A DNA stretch of 64,000 bases from Leptolyngbya sp. NIES-2104 (GTDB lineage: Bacteria; Cyanobacteriota; Cyanobacteriia; Leptolyngbyales; Leptolyngbyaceae). The stretch's first letter is position 1. Each line of letters begins with the position of its first letter. The notes beneath the pieces were generated by a model, which did not search any database, was not told the origin of the DNA, and worked only from the letters and a program-made list of their open reading frames with translations. Position numbers and translations under genes: made by a program. The DNA lies in the NCBI RefSeq assembly GCF_001485215.1, contig NZ_BBWW01000001.1:5270001-5334000 (forward strand), in the 5' to 3' direction. Shown here in pieces: positions 57,508-64,000 of the stretch.

Positions 57508-60500
57508 TTATTGTGGCGCATTTCCTCGCTCCCACAATTCTCGCCAATCATAGTTCACACTCGTCACGCCAAAATCTGGCTCCTTCTGAAACGGCTGCCA
57601 GACGTATCGCACGATCGACGATTGCTCCACCCGATACTCTCCCTGCGAAGCTGCCACCCGAAACGCATCGCCTTCTCTAAATTCCTCCGATTTCGGAACC
57701 TGCACCAACGCTAAAACGAATTCCTCTGGCTTATTCAACGCAGTCAGAATCTCATTCTTTGTTACCGTAACGGCTTCCGCCCCTTCAATCCGTCCCTTCA
57801 CTTCAATAAATAGCAGTGTTCCATCGGGCAATCTCGATTCGATATCGTAACCGCATTTTTCCGCACTCACATCTTGAGGTTGGTGCCCCAGAGATCGCTC
57901 TGCTGTCATCACTGCTTTCATCGCTTCGAGTTCTACCCGCTTCGTCTCTTTCGCGAACAAACTTGGTGTAGACTGTCGTTTTCCTTGAAGTCGCTGAAGC
58001 AATCCGATCGAAACGACGATCGCACCTCCAATCACCACAGGCGGTAACGGTGAAAGTCGCCGTTCTTGCTCCAAATCTGCCAATCGTTTTTTCAGTCTAG
58101 ATTCCAGTTCATCGGCTCTCGTTCTTGCTTTGGCTGAATTGATCTTGGCGTTTACTTTTCCGGCAGCTTCTTGCTGAGATAGCACGATCGCTCTTTGATC
58201 CCAATAGTTAATCTCTTTGGTCAATCGTTCTTTTACAGCAACGATCGTTTTATCAATCAGTTCTTCTTTGCGCTGCCGAACTTCCTGAAGATGCTGCGGA
58301 ACCAAATGTGCGATCGCATAACTCGTCGCCTGAGATTCCAGATCCTTTTTCAGCCATGATTCTGCTAACACAGATGCGATCGCTGCCTTTTCTGCATCAA
58401 ACAGCGATCGATAGTTCAAGTAAGGCGCATATCCAGCATTCTGAGCCTTTCCCTCTGCATCAATTTCAACATACTGCATCCGTCGTGAAACAATGCGTCG
58501 CTTACCACTCGCGTCAGTGCTGGCATCCTGAATCGAATGCTCCAGATACACCAACGCTCGCACTTGTTCACCCGGATCATTCTCATCGACCAGAACTGCA
58601 CCTTGTTTGAGCAAATCTCGATAACGCTCTTGAATTAAATCGATCGTTGCATCGAGCAATGGATGACCTGGACAAACAAAAGATGCAACGGGCTTTCCTG
58701 GCACAGTAATCAATGTCTTCTCAAAACAAATCCGTTCATAGCTCCGCAAAATCGGTTCTCCCATGCCAAACCCCTCCCGACTGCGGATCACTGCTGGAAC
58801 ATGAGTAATCTCATAGCGTTTTGACTCTCGTTGCTTGACAGTACCACCCAACTGCTTAAACGCCTCTAAGAAGAAAGACGCGATGAAATGAGGTTGTAGC
58901 TTTCGGGCTTCGGCGCGTTCCATCTGATCCCGAATCTGCTGCACACCTGACGCATCCATCAAATCTCGTACTAATGCTCTTTCTTCCAGCAATTCGCGTA
59001 ACCGTTGCTGATCGAGCCGATCTGCCACAACTTGATTCAGTCGATCGCGCACCTCAGAACGATCTCCGTACCGAATCGCCTGAATCAACAGTTCACGCAG
59101 TTCTGTTCCCGCGATCGCTTTGCCCAACACATCAAACACCTTACCGCCGAGTGCTTTTTGTTCGAGTTCGAGTTTTTTCAGTAGCGATCGATAAACTTCC
59201 CCTTCGCGAGTCTCTGCCGCAACTAAATTCCAAAGATGACAAACCTCAGTCTGTCCAATCCGGTGAATCCGTCCAAACCTCTGCTCTAGCCTGTTGGGAT
59301 TCCACGGCAAATCATAGTTCACCATCAAATGCGCTCTTTGCAAGTTGATCCCTTCACCTGCGGCATCCGTCGCCAATAGGACTTGAACATCAACATTCTG
59401 CTTGAACGAAGTCTCAACTCTCTTACGTTCCTCTCGTCCCATTCCGCCATGAATCATCACGACTGACTCCGGACGACCCAGTAACGTAGAGATGCGATCT
59501 GCCAGATAATTCAGCGTATCGCGATGTTCTGTGAAAATGACCAACTTGCGACGATACCCATGTGCATCAAACAGTGTCGCCTCATTTTGCAAGAGTTTTG
59601 AGAGTTCTTCCCATTTTTTATCTGTGCCACTGCGTCTAACTTTCAGCGCTAACTGTTCCAATTCTTCTAGCTGACTAATCTCTGCCTGAAGTTCTGCCAC
59701 AGTTCGAGCCGCCGTCGATTGATCCACAACTTCTTGCTCAGTTGCCTCTCGCTCCTCTCCTGGCGTATCCTCGAAGTCATCCTCCCAGTCTTCAGGCTCG
59801 ATCGTTTTCCCAAATTCGATCGATTCTCCTAATCCCCGCTTGGATGATTCCTCTTCTTGCAACCGTTTTCCAAGTCGTTCTCGCCGCCGCCGAATCGATT
59901 GATAAATCGCTTCTGGGGAAGAAGCTAACCGTCGCTGCAAAATGGTCAGCGCAAAGCCAACCGTTCCTTTACGTCCATCATTTTCGAGTGCATCGGCTCG
60001 ATTGAACTCGACTCGCACATACTCGGTCACTCGTCGATACAGCATCGCCTCTGAATCAGACAGCGGATACCCAACCGTGTGAGCAATCCGCTCTGGAAAC
60101 AGCGGCTTTCCATCAAACTTGAGCAAATCTTCCTTAACCAATCGCCGCATCAAATCTGATGTGTCGCAAACATGAACGCCATCGCGGAACTTGCCTTCAA
60201 AGCGATCGCTATCCAACAGCGCCATAAACAACTGAAAATCTTCCTCTTTCCCGTTATGTGGCGTTGCGGTCATCAATAAGAAATGCCGAGTCACGGTAGA
60301 AAGCAGTTTCCCCAATCTGTATCGCCCAGTCGCCTGAATCTCGCCACCAAAGAAAGAAGCAGACATTTTGTGCGCTTCGTCGCAAATAATCAAGTCCCAG
60401 TCCGTTTGCTTCAGCTTTTCCTGTAAGTTCTCATTGCGGCTCAATTGATCCAGCCGAGCAATCACTAATGGCATCTCAGCGAGTGCATTACCTGTACGAG

Positions 60501-61068
60501 CCGACTGAATGCGATCGCTGGTCAGAATCTCAAACGGCAGGTGAAACTTCGTCGCAAGCTCATCCTGCCACTGAATCGCTAGACTTCCCGGACAAACCAC
60601 AAGACAGCGATGCAGATCTCCCCGAATTACCAATTCTCGAATCAACAGCCCTGCCATGATGGTCTTCCCCGCTCCTGGATCATCTGCTAGCAAGAATCGA
60701 AGGGGTTGGCGAGGGATCATTTCACCATAAACGGCAGTGATTTGGTGTGGCAACGGATCAACCAACGACGTATGGACAGCCAACAGCGGATCAAATAAAT
60801 GGGCGAGTCGAATTCGATGCGCTTCAGACACAAGGCGCAGTAAAGCTCCGTCTCCATCGAAGCTCCACGACTGCCCTTCCGTAACGACTTCCAAATCAGA
60901 TGCCTGACTTCGGAAAACCAACTCAGTACCTAGATTTCCATCGGCATCTTTGTAAACCAGCTCTACCGCGTCCGTTCCATGCCAAGTTACATCTACGATC
61001 GTCACATTCCGATTTGACAGAATGCCTTTCACGGTTTTGCCACGAGTCAAGTCTTCGAGTTGGGACAT
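57508..61068 (-). CDS. SNF2-family helicase with C-terminal DUF3883-like nuclease domain (DrmD-like)
   Basis: 1186 residues. Helicase motifs: LLADDPGAGKTIMAGLLIRE (Walker A), ICDEAHKMSAS (DEAH 230-233), LLMTATPHNGKEEDF, ATDAAGEGINLQRAHLMVNY and RLEQRFGRIHRIGQ. A charged insertion lies near 400-450. The C-terminal domain has YDIESRLPDGTLLFIEVKGR with Asp and E-V-K (about 1075 and 1089-1091), a DUF3883/PD-(D/E)XK-like core. This layout resembles DrmD of DISARM. It lies between the relaxase and the methyltransferase, all minus strand. Confidence 0.88.
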   Translation of the reverse strand: MSQLEDLTRGKTVKGILSNRNVTIVDVTWHGTDAVELVYKDADGNLGTELVFRSQASDLEVVTEGQSWSFDGDGALLRLVSEAHRIRLAHLFDPLLAVHTSLVDPLPHQITAVYGEMIPRQPLRFLLADDPGAGKTIMAGLLIRELVIRGDLHRCLVVCPGSLAIQWQDELATKFHLPFEILTSDRIQSARTGNALAEMPLVIARLDQLSRNENLQEKLKQTDWDLIICDEAHKMSASFFGGEIQATGRYRLGKLLSTVTRHFLLMTATPHNGKEEDFQLFMALLDSDRFEGKFRDGVHVCDTSDLMRRLVKEDLLKFDGKPLFPERIAHTVGYPLSDSEAMLYRRVTEYVRVEFNRADALENDGRKGTVGFALTILQRRLASSPEAIYQSIRRRRERLGKRLQEEESSKRGLGESIEFGKTIEPEDWEDDFEDTPGEEREATEQEVVDQSTAARTVAELQAEISQLEELEQLALKVRRSGTDKKWEELSKLLQNEATLFDAHGYRRKLVIFTEHRDTLNYLADRISTLLGRPESVVMIHGGMGREERKRVETSFKQNVDVQVLLATDAAGEGINLQRAHLMVNYDLPWNPNRLEQRFGRIHRIGQTEVCHLWNLVAAETREGEVYRSLLKKLELEQKALGGKVFDVLGKAIAGTELRELLIQAIRYGDRSEVRDRLNQVVADRLDQQRLRELLEERALVRDLMDASGVQQIRDQMERAEARKLQPHFIASFFLEAFKQLGGTVKQRESKRYEITHVPAVIRSREGFGMGEPILRSYERICFEKTLITVPGKPVASFVCPGHPLLDATIDLIQERYRDLLKQGAVLVDENDPGEQVRALVYLEHSIQDASTDASGKRRIVSRRMQYVEIDAEGKAQNAGYAPYLNYRSLFDAEKAAIASVLAESWLKKDLESQATSYAIAHLVPQHLQEVRQRKEELIDKTIVAVKERLTKEINYWDQRAIVLSQQEAAGKVNAKINSAKARTRADELESRLKKRLADLEQERRLSPLPPVVIGGAIVVSIGLLQRLQGKRQSTPSLFAKETKRVELEAMKAVMTAERSLGHQPQDVSAEKCGYDIESRLPDGTLLFIEVKGRIEGAEAVTVTKNEILTALNKPEEFVLALVQVPKSEEFREGDAFRVAASQGEYRVEQSSIVRYVWQPFQKEPDFGVTSVNYDWRELWERGNAPQ

Positions 61069-61197
61069 GAATTTACTCTGATTTCTAATGCCAGATTTTT
61101 CAGAATCCAGCCCACCAAAATTTCAATGACCATTATGAACCGTATTTCATCAGCGGATGAAAGCTTCTTTTACGAGCAATTTCTGTGTTTGAAAACT
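61069..61197. other. Short gap between helicase and relaxase genes
   Basis: 129 bases; no terminator hairpin is evident, so readthrough from the relaxase into the helicase gene is possible. Confidence 0.3.
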
Positions 61198-64000
61198 TTA
61201 AAGCTGAATATCAGGTGGTGTGGCTGCCTTGCTTTTCTTTGATTGTATCTGTTTCTGGATTGACCAGTCTCTCCAAACCCCGCGCCAGCTTTCAACATGA
61301 TTGGGAGCGATCATCGTTCTATGAGGTACGTTTTCCTTCATCGCTTGCTTTACTTCGTCCGTGCAACTGGTAGACACTCGAACTTGCGGAATATCTTTCA
61401 GCAGATCGATCGGTAATTGATCAACCCGCATGGCAGCGATATAGAGCGTAGGAATATTTTTACTGCCTGTTGTATTTATTCCGTGAACTGCCAGTACTTC
61501 TAGCGGGTCGTCAAGTATGATTGCTCGCTCAAGAGGCTCTCGTGTTGCCATCCAAAAACTGCTGGCTGCGTGATATTTAGCATTTGGCTCAGTTGGGTCT
61601 AAGTAGCCTTCTTTAGAGAGCGTCAACCCGTGATAGTTCTTGTCGTCTAATGTGCGCTCAACGAACACCGCTTGTTTTTTCTGATTGCTGTAAATCCAGC
61701 CCTGCTGATTCAGTTCTTGCAATAACCAATCTGGAATCTTGTATTCAGTCACAAGATTTTGCCGCACCGTTTCCCAGCCGTGATCGTTCCGTTCCGGCAA
61801 CCACTCTTGTCCCGACGGTTCCAACTCGATCACAGTATTTTCTAAAATCGAGTTAGACAGCCCATCCTGTTCTGGAGAAGATTGCTGCGATCGAGAAAGT
61901 GTTTCAAGCGGTGTACTTTCAATCTTTGTCTGTTCTGGCAGTTTCGTTATCTCTCGCTTAGATAAGTGATTAACTGCGCGGTGATGAATTGTTTCAATCC
62001 GTCTGATGTGTCCTTCAAATTCCCGCAGGAGGTCTTCAAATCTGTCGAGGTCGTTTCGATGTTGCTGGAGGCAGCCGTCAATCTTCTCAAAATTTTGGCT
62101 AAGGTCTTCGCTACATCGCTCGATCGCTCGTCTTGCGATAGTTTCTGCAATTCCTTGAGCAGTTCGCTCAACGTCGATTCCTGCAAATCGAGTCGCTTCG
62201 ATAGGGAATCGACCTTCTGATTGACTGGCTGCAAAGCTTTCTGCAATGCGCTCTCCAATAGCTGTCCCAATTCGTTCTCCAACACTTTGCTCAACGCATT
62301 CTTCAGTGTGGCTTCGTCGAGTTGCACGATCACTTGCGGCGGTTCGAGGATATCTTTCAACGGCGGTCGCTTTTTCCCAAGTTTGGTTGCGGGCATAAGT
62401 GTTGTCTTGTAGGTGAGTGAGGGTGATGACAGGTGTTGGGTGCTGATCTGGCGTAAATTGCTTGCCAGTTCTTAGATTCGTTGTAGTGATTCCAAAAGCA
62501 GGAAGGGTCTGGAATAGATTGCCTTGCGGCTCTCTTTCGTCTCCGATGAATAGCACCCTAGCTTGCGAAACTTCAGCGCTCTGCATAAGACGATAAAAAT
62601 TGTGCGCCGTCAACGATTCCGCTTCCCTAATGAGCCAAATTTCGTTTGATCGTTCTTCGGTCTGATTGAAATCTGATCGAGGGCTAAATTCCTGCACGGT
62701 GTAACCTTGACTTTCGGCAATTTGTCGATACAGGGTCAGTGCATAAGTTGGCTCATCTTTTTCCACTCCCTGCCACGCAATAAATTGGTCAGTTGATGTG
62801 GCTGCCATTCCTAATCCCTGTCGGCGTTCTTGCGTGAGAAATTCTGTGTCCAGTTCTGCCACGTTTTCCGAGGACGCGATCGCATTCCCAGATCCCTGTC
62901 CTTGCTGCACCGTTTGAAGAATCTCCCGCTTGCGTTTGACTGCGGTTTCGGTGGTGTAAAGATTGAGCGACAGATTGATGGCGACGAGTCGATTCATTTC
63001 ATCGATCGCGTTTTGCAGTTGCTCCCAGGATTGCTGTCCGACAGAATCTTCCAGTGCAGGCTGCTCAATCGCTTCTCGGCAAAACTCAAATTCCTGATGT
63101 TCAGCAATCTCAAGCCCCACAACAGCAGCGGTAGCTGCCTTTTCTCTTCCAATTTCCGATACACTTTGGGCTTGATCAGATTCAGGAGTCGGGGGCAATT
63201 CCAATTTTTGTTCAGCGATCGCCCGTTCCCATCCCTCGATCAGCGCATCTAAAGGAATTTCTCTTTTATGCTGACGAGTGTGGAGCGTGGCTTGCTCGTA
63301 CAGTTTGGCATCCTTTGACCGCTCAGATTGTTCTGCGTAACTCTCAATTTGCTGGCGACGAGAGCTGAAGAGATCACAAAGAGGTTTGCTATATCCCCTC
63401 AACTCAAACTGCCCATTCTTCCTCGGCTCGATTTCGTAGCCCATTTGTCGAAGTTCGTAAGCAATCTGATTCTGGTAAATTTGCCCCACAAATTTCTTAT
63501 ATGTGGTCATCTCCTCATTACTCAACGCCCGCCAGCTTCCGTCTTCGAGTTGTGTGGTGTTCAGGACGAATGCGTGGGTGTGGAGCTGCGGATCGCAGTT
63601 CCGACTCGTTGAATGGGGAAACAAAGCAGCCGTAATATTTCTAGTGAGAATTCGTTCTTGGCGTTGCTGTTGTCGATTCCAGACTCTAGCTTGGGGATAG
63701 CGATCTTCCATCGCAGTAAGTGCCACCGTAACCGCATGGTTGTGAGCTGAGATAACTCTTCTATCTTGTTGCAGGAGTGCCGCGATCGAGACGCTTTTGG
63801 GAGCCGAGAAACAGAAGTCTGTTCCCGCCCGATGCTTTTCTAAATTAATCGGTTTCGCGTGCAGCGAGTTCCCTGCCAAATCTACGCCAAGCACCAACTG
63901 ATTGAACACTTCAGGCACAACCTCTCCTTTCAAATTCAGTGTTGCTGCACCTTTGCCGAACCAGCAGGATTGCAATTCAGAGGGATCGTTGCTGTTGAAT
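61198..64000 (-). CDS. MobF-type conjugative relaxase (TraA/TrwC-like), N-terminus beyond window, helicase domain degenerate
   Basis: The frame is open to the window edge; about 935 residues are visible, beginning ...NSNDPSELQSCWFGKGA. Relaxase core: GTDFCFSAPKSVSIAALLQQ and the metal-binding HxHxH-type DPQLHTHAFVL. The downstream TraI-like helicase region is recognisable (ESQGYTVQEFSPRSDFNQ, RVLFIGDEREPQGNLF) but has WQGVEKDEPT in place of Walker A and IREAES in place of the usual Walker B VDEAS. The C-terminus has a Toprim-like AIILDDPLEVLAVHGIN...IPTLYIAAMR. It would nick and carry single-stranded DNA during conjugation. Confidence 0.88.
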   Translation of the reverse strand, partial: FNSNDPSELQSCWFGKGAATLNLKGEVVPEVFNQLVLGVDLAGNSLHAKPINLEKHRAGTDFCFSAPKSVSIAALLQQDRRVISAHNHAVTVALTAMEDRYPQARVWNRQQQRQERILTRNITAALFPHSTSRNCDPQLHTHAFVLNTTQLEDGSWRALSNEEMTTYKKFVGQIYQNQIAYELRQMGYEIEPRKNGQFELRGYSKPLCDLFSSRRQQIESYAEQSERSKDAKLYEQATLHTRQHKREIPLDALIEGWERAIAEQKLELPPTPESDQAQSVSEIGREKAATAAVVGLEIAEHQEFEFCREAIEQPALEDSVGQQSWEQLQNAIDEMNRLVAINLSLNLYTTETAVKRKREILQTVQQGQGSGNAIASSENVAELDTEFLTQERRQGLGMAATSTDQFIAWQGVEKDEPTYALTLYRQIAESQGYTVQEFSPRSDFNQTEERSNEIWLIREAESLTAHNFYRLMQSAEVSQARVLFIGDEREPQGNLFQTLPAFGITTTNLRTGKQFTPDQHPTPVITLTHLQDNTYARNQTWEKATAVERYPRTAASDRATRRSHTEECVEQSVGERIGTAIGERIAESFAASQSEGRFPIEATRFAGIDVERTAQGIAETIARRAIERCSEDLSQNFEKIDGCLQQHRNDLDRFEDLLREFEGHIRRIETIHHRAVNHLSKREITKLPEQTKIESTPLETLSRSQQSSPEQDGLSNSILENTVIELEPSGQEWLPERNDHGWETVRQNLVTEYKIPDWLLQELNQQGWIYSNQKKQAVFVERTLDDKNYHGLTLSKEGYLDPTEPNAKYHAASSFWMATREPLERAIILDDPLEVLAVHGINTTGSKNIPTLYIAAMRVDQLPIDLLKDIPQVRVSTSCTDEVKQAMKENVPHRTMIAPNHVESWRGVWRDWSIQKQIQSKKSKAATPPDIQL
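61947..62396 (-). CDS. Candidate nested gene: coiled-coil protein inside the relaxase frame
   Basis: 149 residues in a different frame of the same strand, fully inside the relaxase gene. It starts MPATKLGKKRPPLKDILEPP and continues VIVQLDEATLKNALSKVLEN. Heptad-like helices follow (VDSLSKRLDLQESTLSELLK; LKTSCGNLKDTSDGLKQFIT). Composition (Leu, Lys, Glu, Ser; few Cys/Trp) is that of a real helical protein, unlike most shadow frames here. Nested mobilisation genes exist, for example mobB within mobA of RSF1010. Translation is unproven. Confidence 0.45.
   Translation of the reverse strand: MPATKLGKKRPPLKDILEPPQVIVQLDEATLKNALSKVLENELGQLLESALQKALQPVNQKVDSLSKRLDLQESTLSELLKELQKLSQDERSSDVAKTLAKILRRLTAASSNIETTSTDLKTSCGNLKDTSDGLKQFITAQLITYLSER

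Overview
The window comes from a cyanobacterium, most likely a filamentous non-heterocystous or Leptolyngbya-like one. The octamer GCGATCGC (HIP1) is frequent throughout. The atp1 operon has the cyanobacterial order with both b and b' subunits. There are also an NdhD subunit, the plastid/cyanobacterial proteins Ycf35 and Ycf46, a DUF1830 protein, glutamate-1-semialdehyde aminotransferase and an adjacent hetZ-patU pair. Identifications come from reading the sequence; no database search was run.

Bases 1-37,700 are mostly chromosomal core with small accessory patches. In order: the C-terminal part of a copper P-type ATPase; an FHA protein; a patch of intact and decayed toxin-antitoxin and HNH genes (1.8-4.0 kb); a bacterial PH-domain protein; the atpI-B-E-b'-F-H-A-gamma operon on the minus strand (4.65-10.6 kb); a PchB-like lyase; a second decayed toxin-antitoxin patch with an IS630-type element (11.3-13.8 kb); a small retropepsin-like pair; a six-repeat acidic protein; a likely structured RNA; hemL; chaB-like; ycf35 and ycf46; a WD40 protein; an ABC ATPase, a three-PAS histidine kinase and a sugar-binding lipoprotein in a row without permeases; DUF1830; hetZ-patU; a TetR-controlled GST/flavin-protein pair; a VWA protein; ndhD; a glycosyltransferase; cobU; and an IS1-type remnant.

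At 37,802-37,849 lies a 3'-half tRNA-Pro(GGG) with its own terminator but no 5' half. That is the expected scar of integration into a tRNA gene. To its right, up to the window end, the content is almost entirely defence and mobility: a membrane-anchored coiled-coil protein; a degraded inverted CRISPR mini-array; a five-gene type III-B-like (cmr) operon; a 37-repeat CRISPR array; a PIN toxin-antitoxin pair lodged between that array and a decayed trailing array; a DUF499/HEPN ATPase; a DUF1156 DNA methyltransferase; a DUF4351 (Rpn-like) protein; a SNF2 helicase-nuclease; and a MobF-type conjugative relaxase running off the end. I read this as one end of an integrative (probably conjugative) defence island.

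Two systems deserve attention. The cmr operon has no cas6, cas1 or cas2 in view. Its Cas10 has an intact GGDD but no HD domain, its Cas7/Cmr4-like backbone lacks the usual catalytic Asp, and a Cmr6-Cmr1 fusion carries that motif instead. The methyltransferase/ATPase/helicase set resembles DISARM-related defence arrays, but its ATPase carries an N-terminal HEPN domain with an intact RX4H motif and it includes a convergent Rpn-like gene. The relaxase also appears to have a dead helicase domain and to enclose a complete coiled-coil gene in another reading frame.
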